The position numbers and the translations under genes were made by a program. The notes under the pieces are model-generated. The model saw nothing but the letters and a program-made list of their open reading frames with translations. It did not search any database and was not told the origin of the DNA. Shown here one piece after another: positions 1-7,945 of a stretch of DNA of 64,000 nucleotides. The DNA is from Hyphobacterium indicum (GTDB lineage: Bacteria > Pseudomonadota > Alphaproteobacteria > Caulobacterales > Maricaulaceae): assembly GCF_003129605.1 (NCBI RefSeq), contig NZ_QBDX01000001.1:186001-250000 (forward strand), written 5' to 3'. Numbering within the stretch: position 1 is the first letter of the stretch; every line of letters starts with the position of its first letter.

Positions 1-206
1 TGGTCGCCAAGCGCCAGCCGCATGTCCTCGGCATTGGACGACGCGCCATGCAGGATCAGCACGGCCGGGCCGGTGCCCTCCTCGACATAGCGGATGCGGG
101 CATTGTCGATCTCGATGAAGTGTCCGGCAGGAGGCATATCGTCAGCCAGGGCTTGAGGAGTAAACAGCAGGCACAGGGCCAGAAAAAGGGGCCCGCGAAA
201 GATCAA
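1..206 (-). CDS. Alpha/beta hydrolase, secreted (N-terminal part, cut by window edge)
   Basis: Reading leftward from a TTG at 206, the frame stays open to the window edge (68 codons). The first 21 residues form a signal peptide (charged start, a Leu-rich core, then LADD), so the enzyme is probably exported. The next part reads ARIRYVEEGTGPAVLILHG, the usual first strand and His-Gly oxyanion motif of alpha/beta hydrolases. The catalytic Ser, Asp and His lie beyond the edge, so substrate and exact family cannot be told. The TTG start overlaps the stop of the upstream TPR gene as TTGA, which suggests translational coupling. A later ATG would remove the signal peptide, so TTG is preferred. Confidence 0.75.
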   Translation of the reverse strand, partial: MIFRGPLFLALCLLFTPQALADDMPPAGHFIEIDNARIRYVEEGTGPAVLILHGASSNAEDMRLALGD

Positions 207-733
207 AGCGACCGGCCCGTCAATTGGGCCCGCATGCGCGCCGCACCGCGCCCGGCAAGCTCATAGGCGGGATAGATGGTCAGCGCTTCCTGATAGGCTT
301 CCAGCGCCGCTTCCGGCCGCTCGGCCGCTTCCAGCGTCGAGCCCAGAAGATAATAGGCATCGAAACGGCGCGGCTCCAGCGCCAGCGTCCGGTTCAGGGC
401 TTCCAGCGCGTAAGTGTAATCCTGCTGTTCGAAAGCCACCTGCGCGGCCCGCAACCAGCCTTCGGCATAATCAGGTTCCAGCCGGGTGACATGATCGAAC
501 ATGCGCGCGGCAATATCGGCATTATCGGCCGCCATGGCGGTTTCCCCGCGGTCCATCAGAAGGTCGATCGTGTCGCTGCCAGAGGTCGCCCAGAGCGCGA
601 GGATCTCGTCCACCAGAGGCGCGGCGTTTTCCGGCGTGGCGGTTTGCAGATGGTCCAGCCTTTCGGTCAGACGTTCCTGCGGCGTCTGGAAGGGCAGGGC
701 CTGGAGGAGAAGGGCAAGGATGAGGCTTTTCAT
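203..733 (-). CDS. Tetratricopeptide-repeat protein, probably periplasmic
   Basis: A 176-residue protein beginning MKSLILALLLQALPF, which looks like a signal peptide. At least two consecutive TPR units follow in the second half: the stretch around DYAEGWLRAAQVAFEQQDY, then EPRRFDAYYLLGSTLEAAER. TPR proteins are helical scaffolds that bind other proteins, and no catalytic role is implied. The frame extends 15 codons further upstream to 778, but the signal peptide favours 733. The gene is followed with a 4-base overlap by a secreted hydrolase gene, so the two may be co-produced. A terminator separates it from rpmJ upstream. Confidence 0.75.
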   Translation of the reverse strand: MKSLILALLLQALPFQTPQERLTERLDHLQTATPENAAPLVDEILALWATSGSDTIDLLMDRGETAMAADNADIAARMFDHVTRLEPDYAEGWLRAAQVAFEQQDYTYALEALNRTLALEPRRFDAYYLLGSTLEAAERPEAALEAYQEALTIYPAYELAGRGAARMRAQLTGRSL

Positions 734-827
734 GGCCGCAGAAGATAAGCGGCTTTGCGCCAAGGTCCAGCCGCGCACGCCGTGTCTGACGGAAGTTTAA
801 CGCGGGCGGCGTGATGGGGGCGGAATC

Positions 828-853
828 AAAAACGCCCCGGCAAGACCGGGGCG
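828..853 (-). terminator. Intrinsic terminator after rpmJ
   Basis: On the minus strand an 8-bp perfect stem (CGCCCCGG / CCGGGGCG, 5-base loop) is followed by five T residues. It lies 28 bases past the rpmJ stop, between rpmJ and the TPR gene. Confidence 0.85.
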
Positions 854-880
854 CATCGCAGTTCAGGGTCTGCAGCCAGA

Positions 881-1006
881 CTAGCCGGCGCGGGCCTTGA
901 AACGCGGGTCTTTCTTGTTGATCACGAAGACACGGCCGCGGCGGCGCACCACCTGACAGGCGGCATGGCGGTTTTTCAGCGATTTGAGCGAGCTGCGAAC
1001 TTTCAT
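881..1006 (-). CDS. rpmJ: 50S ribosomal protein L36
   Basis: A 41-residue, very basic protein that starts [14 protein letters not shown] and ends [11 protein letters not shown]. This matches bacterial L36, a small component of the large ribosomal subunit. Only one Cys is visible, so this appears to be the form lacking the zinc-ribbon cysteines. The 41-residue length is usual for alphaproteobacteria. It is transcribed alone, with its own terminator directly downstream and a divergent gene about 160 bases upstream. Confidence 0.95.
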   Translation of the reverse strand: MKVRSSLKSLKNRHAACQVVRRRGRVFVINKKDPRFKARAG

Positions 1007-1170
1007 CGGACCGGCCCCGTGCTTTCAATAAAAACCCGGCGCAAGCCGCCGGAGAGGCGCGGTATCTACGGGGCAGGGGGGGGAATGTCAACCGGAGGCT
1101 TCGGCAAAAATCAGCGCCTTACAAACCCGTTAGTTGCCCTTGCCATCAACCGCCCCTAGCTTCCCGCGCC

Positions 1171-1905
1171 ATGCGTATGATCACAGCTCTTCTGATCGGA
1201 CTGGCCGCTTCTGTCGAGGCAGCGGCTCAGGACATGATCGAGGTCGATCTCGAGCTCGTGCTCGCGGTCGATATTTCCTATTCCGTGGATGAAGACGAGG
1301 CCCGGCGCCAGCGCGAGGGCTATGTCGCCGCACTGGCCCATCCGGATGTCATTTCCGCAATCGAGGGCGGTCCGCTGGGCCGGATTGCCGTGACCTATGT
1401 CGAATGGGCCGATTCGCGTTTCCAGCGCGCCGCTGCCGACTGGACCGTTATCGCTTCGGAAGACGATGCACTGAATTTCGCTGCCATTGTGGCGGCAGCC
1501 CCGCTGGAGCGCGGTCATTATACCGCCATCGGCGCCGCGATCGCGGATTCGGTGCGCCGCATCGAAACCAATCAGTATCAGGGCTATCGCCGTCTGATCG
1601 ATATTTCCGGAGACGGGCCACAGAACCAGGGCATGGACCTCGATGAAGCCCGCGCCATGGCGGACGAGGCCCGCATCATCGTCAATGGCTTGCCGGTTAT
1701 CTCTGACCAGCCGGGCCGCTGGGTGCGCCCGGTCGAGGTCAATCTGGACGCCTATTTCCGGGAGAATGTCGTCACCGGCCCGGGGGCCTTTGTCCTGCCC
1801 GCCCGCACCGCCGACGAATTCCGCACCGCCATTCTGCGCAAGATGACGCTGGAAATCGCCGGCGCCGCGCCCATGCCCTCCGAACTGGTTGGTGCCGCAC
1901 CGTGA
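1171..1905 (+). CDS. DUF1194 secreted von Willebrand A-like protein (first of pair)
   Basis: 244 residues with an N-terminal signal peptide ending near AAAQ, so probably exported. The mature part resembles the DUF1194 family, a von Willebrand factor A-like fold. The metal-site motif D-x-S-x-S is present as DISYS (Asp34, Ser36, Ser38), so the fold probably binds a divalent cation. The function of DUF1194 proteins is not established. The next gene encodes a clear paralogue and starts inside this stop codon (GTGA). A lytic transglycosylase gene follows with the same kind of overlap, which suggests a shared envelope role. A second ATG two codons in is an alternative start. Confidence 0.8.
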   Translation: MRMITALLIGLAASVEAAAQDMIEVDLELVLAVDISYSVDEDEARRQREGYVAALAHPDVISAIEGGPLGRIAVTYVEWADSRFQRAAADWTVIASEDDALNFAAIVAAAPLERGHYTAIGAAIADSVRRIETNQYQGYRRLIDISGDGPQNQGMDLDEARAMADEARIIVNGLPVISDQPGRWVRPVEVNLDAYFRENVVTGPGAFVLPARTADEFRTAILRKMTLEIAGAAPMPSELVGAAP

Positions 1906-2699
1906 GGTGTCTCGCCGTCCTCGTGTTTGCGTGTCTGGCGGCGATGCCGCCGGCTTTTGCGCAGCATTTTGCGGACCCGTCTGTCTATGCTGGCGATGAC
2001 CTCATGACGCGCGAGCGTCAATATACCCAGGATGGCCGTCTGATCGTCGACCTCGAACTGGTCTTCGCCGTCGACGTCTCGGCCTCGATTGACGAGATGG
2101 AAGCGCTGCAACAGAGGCGCGGGCATGTGCAGGCGCTGGCCGATCCCGACGTCATTTCGTCAATCCAGGCCGGGGGGCATGGCCGGATTGCGGTTCTGTA
2201 TCTGGAATGGGCCGATGCCGATTTCCAGCGCGTGGTCGCGCCCTGGACGGTGATCGAGACAGAGGCCGATGCGCTCGCTTTCGCCGCTATTCTGGCGGAG
2301 GCCGATTTTGTGTCCGGGCGGCGGACGGCCATAGGAGCCGCCGTGTCCAATTCGGTTCAGCTTATTGAATCCAACCCCTATCATGGCATCCGCCGGGTGA
2401 TCGATCTGTCCGGTGACGGGCCGCAGAATGCCGGCCCCAGCCTTCCCGATGCCCGTGCCGCGGCAGAAGCGGCTGAAATCACCATTAATGGCATCTCCAT
2501 GCAGAGCGAGCGGCAGCATCCTTTCCGCCCGCCTGTCAATATTGATGTCGCGCGCTATTTTGAAAATCACGTCATTGTTGGGCCACGATCTTTTGTTCTA
2601 CCCAGCCGGACCCACGAAGATTTCGTGGAAGCTTTGCGCAGAAAGCTTATCATTGAGATTGCCGGATTGTTTCCGGAGGAGATGACGGACAAGGGATGA
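1902..2699 (+). CDS. DUF1194 secreted von Willebrand A-like protein (second of pair)
   Basis: 265 residues, GTG start overlapping the previous stop by four bases. It has a signal peptide of about 20 residues (ending PPAFA) and the same DUF1194 domain as its neighbour. The metal-site motif is DVSAS (Asp58, Ser60, Ser62). Parallel motifs such as YLEWADADFQR and DLSGDGPQNAG align with the first copy along the whole length, so this is a tandem duplication that has diverged. It has about 25 extra residues between signal peptide and domain. Its stop overlaps the start of the lytic transglycosylase gene (ATGA). Role unknown. Confidence 0.8.
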   Translation: MRCLAVLVFACLAAMPPAFAQHFADPSVYAGDDLMTRERQYTQDGRLIVDLELVFAVDVSASIDEMEALQQRRGHVQALADPDVISSIQAGGHGRIAVLYLEWADADFQRVVAPWTVIETEADALAFAAILAEADFVSGRRTAIGAAVSNSVQLIESNPYHGIRRVIDLSGDGPQNAGPSLPDARAAAEAAEITINGISMQSERQHPFRPPVNIDVARYFENHVIVGPRSFVLPSRTHEDFVEALRRKLIIEIAGLFPEEMTDKG

Positions 2700-3907
2700 C
2701 ACGTTTTATCATACTGATATGGCTTGCGGTCTCGCCGTTTGCGGCGCACGCGCAGGACGGGAGTTTTTCAGACTGGCTGGCCGATTTCCGGCCCAGGCTG
2801 GAGGCCAGCGGTGCCAGTGCCGCAACAGTCTCGGCCATGCTCGATGGTCTTGAGCCTGATCTGACAGCGATTGAACGCGACCGGACCCAGCCGGAATTTG
2901 TCCGCCCCTTGTGGGAATATCTCGACATCGCGGCCTCTGATCTGCGCGTCCGCAACGGTGCCAGTGAAATTTCCGGCCGCCGCGCCATGCTCACGAGCAT
3001 CGAGAACCGGTTTGGCGTGGATTACGAGATCCTTGTCGCGGTCTGGGGACTGGAAAGCTCCTATGGCGCCATCCAGGGCGACCGCGATGTGGTCCGGTCC
3101 CTGGCGACACTGGCCTGGGAAGGCCGCCGCCGGTCCTGGGCCGAGGCCCAGCTGATTGCCGTGTCCCGCATGATTGATCGCGGGCTGGCCCGCCGCGACG
3201 AGCTGTATGGCTCATGGGCCGGCGCGATGGGGCAGACCCAGTTCATCCCCGAAACCTATCTGGCCCGCGGCGCGGACTATGACGGCGACGGTCATATCGA
3301 CATCTGGAACAATGTCGGCGACGCCCTGTCCTCGTCGGCCAATCTTCTGAGCGAGGCGGGTTGGACACGCAATGCGCCGGTGATTGTCGAAGTGGTCCTG
3401 CCGGATGGATTCGATCTCACCAGCTGGGATCCGGGCGCGTCACGCATGACCGCGGAATGGTCGATGCGCGGCGTTACCCGTGCCGATGGAGAGAGCTGGA
3501 CAGCCGATACGCTGATGTATGCCTCCCGCCTGAACCTGCCGGCGGGTCTCAGAGGGCCGGCCTTCCTCACCTTCCCCAATTTCCGCGCCCTTATGCGCTA
3601 CAATAATTCGACCTCCTACGGTATTGGCGTCTGGCTGCTGTCACAGCGCTTCAACGGCGATTACAGCATTCGCGGCGAGTGGCCGGAAAATGATCCGCCG
3701 ATTACACGGTCCCAGACATTGGCCTTGCAGGAAGGGCTGGCGGCACTCGGCTATGATCCCGGCACGCCGGACGGCATGTTCGGCCCCAATACGCGCCGCG
3801 CCCTGATGGGTTTCCAGCGCGATCATGGCTATCCCGTCGACGGCTATGCCGGGCGCATCATGTATGATCAGGTCGTCGCCACGCTGGCGGCTTCCCCACG
3901 TGACTGA
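2696..3907 (+). CDS. Lytic murein transglycosylase, MltB family, with peptidoglycan-binding domain
   Basis: 403 residues with a signal peptide (cleavage near AAHAQ). Residues about 20-325 form an SLT_2/MltB-type catalytic domain. The catalytic Glu is Glu120 in VWGLESSYGAI, and MGQTQFIPETYLARG is also typical. Residues about 335-400 form a PG_binding_1 domain (LGYDPGTPDGMFGPNTRRA). Such enzymes cleave the MurNAc-GlcNAc bond of peptidoglycan and form 1,6-anhydro ends. No lipobox Cys is seen, so it is probably soluble in the periplasm. It is the last gene of the coupled trio with the two DUF1194 genes. The start at 2696 overlaps the previous stop (ATGA). Confidence 0.92.
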   Translation: MTRFIILIWLAVSPFAAHAQDGSFSDWLADFRPRLEASGASAATVSAMLDGLEPDLTAIERDRTQPEFVRPLWEYLDIAASDLRVRNGASEISGRRAMLTSIENRFGVDYEILVAVWGLESSYGAIQGDRDVVRSLATLAWEGRRRSWAEAQLIAVSRMIDRGLARRDELYGSWAGAMGQTQFIPETYLARGADYDGDGHIDIWNNVGDALSSSANLLSEAGWTRNAPVIVEVVLPDGFDLTSWDPGASRMTAEWSMRGVTRADGESWTADTLMYASRLNLPAGLRGPAFLTFPNFRALMRYNNSTSYGIGVWLLSQRFNGDYSIRGEWPENDPPITRSQTLALQEGLAALGYDPGTPDGMFGPNTRRALMGFQRDHGYPVDGYAGRIMYDQVVATLAASPRD

Positions 3908-3909
3908 CA

Positions 3910-4707
3910 ATGGCGTTTGATACCAAGCTGCTGGTTCCGCTGATCTTTGCGGGATTCGCATTGCTGGAGATTGCCACACAGCGGTTTTTCCAGAGCGGCA
4001 AGGGCAAGCCCCGCGATGTCTGGATCGAGGCCATCGGCACCCCGGTTTTCATCCTGATCACCGTGCCCGCCATTTTCTACGCCGCACCGGTGCTGATGGA
4101 GGGGGTCTTCCCCGGAAGCGCCAATGCCTGGGCGGATCTGCCCTGGTGGGTGATGGTACTGATCCTCCTGGTCGGCGATGACATGACCCAGTACTGGTGG
4201 CATCGCGCCTCGCACGCTCACCCCTGGCTCTACAATCTGCACCGCGCCCATCATTCCGGCGAATATATGAGCATCCGCATCGTCTACAGAAATGCGATTG
4301 CCTATTACATTTTCATGCCCGGCCTGTGGATCGCCGCCATGCTCGTGCATCTCGGTTTCGGGCCGGTCTATGCGGTCTATCTGCTGATCAAGATGACGGT
4401 GATTTTCGGCGCGCATTCATCGCTGCGCTGGGACGCGCCGCTCTACAAGGTCAACTGGCTTTCGCCTGTGATGTGGGTGATCGAGCGCACCATCTCCACG
4501 CCGGCCACCCATTTTGCCCATCATGGCATGCACAAGGATGACGGTGTCACTCATTACAAGGGCAATTACGGCAATCTGCTTTTCTTCTGGGATGTCCTGT
4601 TCGGCACGGCGCACATCACACGGCGCTTCCCGAAAAAATACGGCATCGAGAATCTCGAGGATCGCAGCGCTGCCGGTGAACTCGCCTGGCCCCTGATCCG
4701 GAAGTGA
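3910..4707 (+). CDS. Sterol desaturase / fatty acid hydroxylase family membrane enzyme
   Basis: 265 residues with several hydrophobic segments. It carries the histidine clusters of the di-iron FA_hydroxylase superfamily: HRASHAH and HRAHHSGEY near the middle and HFAHHGMH later. Members use a membrane di-iron centre and oxygen to hydroxylate or desaturate lipids, sterols or carotenoids. The substrate cannot be assigned. The gene starts two bases after the transglycosylase stop and may be on the same transcript. It converges with the MFS gene downstream with only 4 bases between the two stops. Confidence 0.85.
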   Translation: MAFDTKLLVPLIFAGFALLEIATQRFFQSGKGKPRDVWIEAIGTPVFILITVPAIFYAAPVLMEGVFPGSANAWADLPWWVMVLILLVGDDMTQYWWHRASHAHPWLYNLHRAHHSGEYMSIRIVYRNAIAYYIFMPGLWIAAMLVHLGFGPVYAVYLLIKMTVIFGAHSSLRWDAPLYKVNWLSPVMWVIERTISTPATHFAHHGMHKDDGVTHYKGNYGNLLFFWDVLFGTAHITRRFPKKYGIENLEDRSAAGELAWPLIRK

Positions 4708-4711
4708 TTTT

Positions 4712-5998
4712 CTAGATCGGTCCGCGCGGTTCCGGAACGGGTTTGGCGACCCGGGTGACCGAACGGATCTGCGGGTGCAGGAAAGCCAGAACCGCTGAGG
4801 CCGCAGCAATTCCGGCGCTGAGAATATAGGGCGTTTCCGGCCCGTAGGTCTGATACAGCCAGAGCCCGGCCACAGGTGCGATCAGAAAGCCGAGCCCGGC
4901 GGTCGCGGTGATCGTTCCGGCCGCGCGCCCCTGTTCTTCCGGCGCAACCGATATCGATGCGCCGCCGACAAAACCCGACCGCGCCAGGCCGAAGGCGAAA
5001 GAGGTCAGCATATAGCCGAAAACGATCGAGGCGTAATTTGCGGCGAAGACCATCTCGATATTGGCCACGATCATCAGCGCAGCTCCGGTCGTCATCAGGG
5101 CGCGCGGGCTTGCCTTTAATGCCGGGATGACCACGAGCTGGGCAAATATGAGCGCGCCCGCCCCGGCCGTCAGGGCCACGCCCGCCAGTTGCAGACCCTC
5201 GGCAGGCGTCAGATCCATCCGGTCCATGACATAGAAGCCGATGGCCTGCAGACTGATCGCCTGCACCAGCCATAATCCGCAGCCATAGGCAAAGAAGGGC
5301 GCAATCCGCCTGTCAAAGGCAAAGGCGAGCTGGGTAATCGGGTTGATCGGCCTTGATTGCTGACGCGGCGGCGTATTCTCCGGCAAAAGCAGGCGGACAA
5401 AAAAGGCCGCTGCGCCCACCAGAATGGCGACCGCCACCATGAAGGGCGCGATCCCGATCCGCTCCACAAAGGCTGCCGCCAGCGCCGGACCGACAATACC
5501 GCCCAGTCCGAAGGCCGCTGTCAGCCCGGCCAGGGCTTCGGTGCGCTCATCCGGCGAGGTGCGGTCGGCCACATAGGCCTGCGCCGCCGGATTGGTGGCC
5601 GAACCCAGTCCGCCAAACAGGGCCCGCGCCGCAGCCATGCCGAAAATGGCAATCAGCGGCGGCGCCCAGCCCATTTGTCCGGCCAGCGCCGCAGCGGCAA
5701 AAACCAGGGTCGAGACCGCAAAACTCGCGAGTCCGAAAATGATCAGCGGACGGCGGCCATAACGGTCGGACAACGCCCCCCAGATCGGACTCATGATCAG
5801 GAATAAAAGCGCCGATATCGTATAGATCGCACCGATAAAGGCTTCCGCCACACCCAGATCGCGGGCCAGCGGCGGCAGAATGGCGAACAGCATGGAATTG
5901 CCGATTCCGGTCGCCATCAGGCACAGGAAAAGCAGGCGGAAGGACCGCCGTCTTTCTTCAGGGCTCGATGGATTGGCAGGATCATAAACCGGAGGCAT
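4712..5998 (-). CDS. MFS transporter, TetA-like drug exporter
   Basis: 428 residues with about twelve hydrophobic segments. The MFS motif A is clear between segments 2 and 3 (GALSDRYGRRPLIIFG). The N-terminal half also has the pattern of the TetA/multidrug group (GFGLGGIVGPALAAAF). The protein probably exchanges protons for a small molecule across the inner membrane. The TetA label is a family label and does not show resistance. It is a single gene, divergent from motA across about 226 bases that hold no recognised gene and no promoter I could assign with confidence. Confidence 0.82.
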   Translation of the reverse strand: MPPVYDPANPSSPEERRRSFRLLFLCLMATGIGNSMLFAILPPLARDLGVAEAFIGAIYTISALLFLIMSPIWGALSDRYGRRPLIIFGLASFAVSTLVFAAAALAGQMGWAPPLIAIFGMAAARALFGGLGSATNPAAQAYVADRTSPDERTEALAGLTAAFGLGGIVGPALAAAFVERIGIAPFMVAVAILVGAAAFFVRLLLPENTPPRQQSRPINPITQLAFAFDRRIAPFFAYGCGLWLVQAISLQAIGFYVMDRMDLTPAEGLQLAGVALTAGAGALIFAQLVVIPALKASPRALMTTGAALMIVANIEMVFAANYASIVFGYMLTSFAFGLARSGFVGGASISVAPEEQGRAAGTITATAGLGFLIAPVAGLWLYQTYGPETPYILSAGIAAASAVLAFLHPQIRSVTRVAKPVPEPRGPI

Positions 5999-6224
5999 GC
6001 CGATCCATTAGGCCTGTTATTCAGAGCCGTAAAGCAAGCGGCCATAAATTGCGGTTACGATGTATTTCAGGCCGCCCGCATGGCGCGCTCCGGCCGGTTT
6101 CCGTAAACCACCTCCTAATGCCGGTTACACCGGGTATTAAACTTAATGCGCCATATTGCGTCCCGAAACCGGACAGTCCCGCCAAAAGAGGACACCGGGA
6201 AAAACAACGGGTGGTGGACGTAAG

Positions 6225-7094
6225 ATGTTTCAGATCATTGGGATAGTGGTCGTTGTGGCCATGGTGTTCGGCGGGTTTGCCCTGGCCGGCGGTCATTTCG
6301 ACATCATCATAGCGGCAATGCCGTTCGAACTGATGATGATTGGCGGTGCGGCTGTCGGGGCCTTTCTCATTGGCAATTCCGGCAAGACGGTGATGAAAAC
6401 CCTTGGCGATTTCGCCAAGATCATCGCCGGGCCGAAATGGAAGACGCAGGATTACCGCGATCTGCTGGCTCTGCTCTTCCAGCTGACCAAGACCATGAAA
6501 ACCAAGGGTGTGATTGCTCTGGAAGCGCATATCGAGAATCCGAAGGATTCGGCGATTTTCCAGAATTACCCCCGCATTCTGAAAGATCATTTCGCGACCG
6601 ATTTCATCTGCGACACACTGCGGATGATGACCATGAATCTGGAAGACCCGCACCAGGTCGAGGATGCCATGGAAGCCCAGCTGGAAAAGCATCACCATGA
6701 AGTGGCAGGCCCGGCCCATGCCATGCAGAACATGGCGGATGCCCTTCCGGCTCTGGGGATTGTCGCCGCGGTGCTGGGCATCATCAAGACCATGGGCGCG
6801 ATCAATTCTCCGCCCGAGGTTCTGGGCGCCAAGATCGGTTCGGCCCTGGTCGGCACCTTTCTGGGCGTGTTCCTCGCCTATGGATTTGTCGGCCCGATGG
6901 CCGCGCGCCTGAAGGAAGTCTATGACGAAGAGCATACCTTCTACGTGATCATCCAGGCGGTTCTGGTCGCTCATCTTCATGGCAATGCCGCCCAGATCTC
7001 GGTCGAGATCGGCCGCGGCAGCGTCCCGAGCTCTGCGCAGCCGACCTTCATGGAGCTGGAAGAAGCGCTGGGGAATATCCAGACCGAAGCTTGA
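6225..7094 (+). CDS. motA: Flagellar motor stator protein MotA
   Basis: 289 residues starting MFQIIGIVVVVAMVFGGF. It has two N-terminal and two C-terminal membrane segments and a large cytoplasmic loop. The conserved segment ADALPALGIVAAVLGIIKTM contains the proline region of MotA that couples proton flow to torque. MotA normally works with MotB in a stator complex, but no motB is adjacent. As I recall, the two genes are also separate in Caulobacter. An upstream in-frame ATG at 6156 exists, but the family N-terminus clearly begins at 6225. A strong hairpin with a T-run follows 38 bases after the stop. Confidence 0.93.
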   Translation: MFQIIGIVVVVAMVFGGFALAGGHFDIIIAAMPFELMMIGGAAVGAFLIGNSGKTVMKTLGDFAKIIAGPKWKTQDYRDLLALLFQLTKTMKTKGVIALEAHIENPKDSAIFQNYPRILKDHFATDFICDTLRMMTMNLEDPHQVEDAMEAQLEKHHHEVAGPAHAMQNMADALPALGIVAAVLGIIKTMGAINSPPEVLGAKIGSALVGTFLGVFLAYGFVGPMAARLKEVYDEEHTFYVIIQAVLVAHLHGNAAQISVEIGRGSVPSSAQPTFMELEEALGNIQTEA

Positions 7095-7132
7095 TAAATG
7101 GAAAGCTGACGCTTTCAACGTCCTTTGATAGA

Positions 7133-7169
7133 CTCCCTTGTCCCGTGGCGGACAAGGGAGTTTTCTTTT
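7133..7169 (+). terminator. Terminator of motA whose 3' arm holds the next gene's ribosome site
   Basis: A perfect 10-bp stem (CTCCCTTGTC / GACAAGGGAG, 8-base loop) is followed by TTTTCTTTT. It is a good intrinsic terminator for motA. The 3' arm contains AAGGGAG, seven bases before the TTG at 7168, so any read-through RNA would hide the ribosome site of the following small gene. Confidence 0.85.
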
Positions 7170-7368
7170 GGGCATCGAGATAGCCGGACCCTTAGGTCTG
7201 CTGATCCTGGTTTTCGACATTTATGCGATCCTGAACGTGGCCCGTTCGCAGGCGTCGTCTCTGGTGCGGGTTGTCTGGATCGCCCTGATCCTGATCGCTC
7301 CGATCATCGGCTTCTTGCTGTGGCTCTTTCTCGGGCCGCGGGAGGAACGCAGCCTTTTCCGCCGCTGA
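7168..7368 (+). CDS. Small membrane protein with PLDc_N-like domain
   Basis: 66 residues with two hydrophobic segments (GPLGLLILVFDIYAIL and VWIALILIAPIIGFLLWLFL) and a charged end (GPREERSLFRR). The pattern, including the Asp in the first segment, matches PLDc_N, the membrane domain often found before phospholipase D proteins and also alone. No enzyme activity is implied. TTG at 7168 is preferred because AAGGGAG lies 7 bases upstream. An earlier in-frame TTG at 7138 would start inside the terminator hairpin. The function of stand-alone copies is not known to me. Confidence 0.7.
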   Translation: MGIEIAGPLGLLILVFDIYAILNVARSQASSLVRVVWIALILIAPIIGFLLWLFLGPREERSLFRR

Positions 7369-7390
7369 TACCGCGCTATAAGCGCATCCC

Positions 7391-7945
7391 ATGAAAATCC
7401 GTGACGCTGACATTCTCATCATTCCCGGGCTCGGCAATGCCTCCCCCCTGCACTGGCAAAGCCGCTGGCAGGACAAGATGTCCACCGCCCGCCGCGTCGA
7501 GCAGGACAATTGGCAGCATCCGGTCCGTTCTGACTGGTCCGCACGCCTGAACGCGGACATCCGCGCCGCGTCCAGGCCCGTCATCCTGATCGCCCATTCC
7601 GTTGGCGTTTTGACGGTGGCCCATGCGGCCCGGGATTGGGAGGCTGGCAGGGTGGCGGGCGCATTCCTGGTCGGACCATCCGATTGGGAGCGTCCGGACA
7701 TGGAACAGAGATTTCCCGGGCACGGCTTTGCGCCCGTGCCCCGTGAACCGCTCGGCTGCCCGGCCCTTGTGCTGGCCAGTTCCAATGATCCGGCCTGCGA
7801 TGTCACAACGGCAGAGCGCTGGGCGCTCGACTGGCAGGCGCGGTTTGCGGTGGCCGGAGATGCCGGTCACTTTGATGAATCCGACGGCTTCGGACCGTGG
7901 CCGGAAGGCCTCATGGCCTTTGCCCAGTTTGCGAAAGCCCTGTGA
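7391..7945 (+). CDS. RBBP9/YdeN-family serine hydrolase
   Basis: 184 residues. Signature parts of the RBBP9/YdeN alpha/beta hydrolase family are visible: IIPGLGNASPLHWQS at the N-terminus, the nucleophile elbow LIAHSVGVL with the catalytic Ser, LASSNDPACD with the likely Asp, and GDAGHFDESDGFGPWPEG with the His. The family is cytoplasmic and substrates are mostly unknown. Its stop overlaps the GTG start of mnmC (GTGA), so the two genes are probably co-translated. A functional link to tRNA modification is not known. Confidence 0.88.
   Translation: MKIRDADILIIPGLGNASPLHWQSRWQDKMSTARRVEQDNWQHPVRSDWSARLNADIRAASRPVILIAHSVGVLTVAHAARDWEAGRVAGAFLVGPSDWERPDMEQRFPGHGFAPVPREPLGCPALVLASSNDPACDVTTAERWALDWQARFAVAGDAGHFDESDGFGPWPEGLMAFAQFAKAL

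Noticed and set aside
6133-6150. TTAA pairs upstream of motA as a CtrA site
   Set aside because: The two TTAA elements are two bases apart, not the seven required by the CtrA box.
6021-7220. 399-codon minus-strand frame across motA
   Set aside because: Shadow of motA; no recognisable domain and no promoter or ribosome site of its own.
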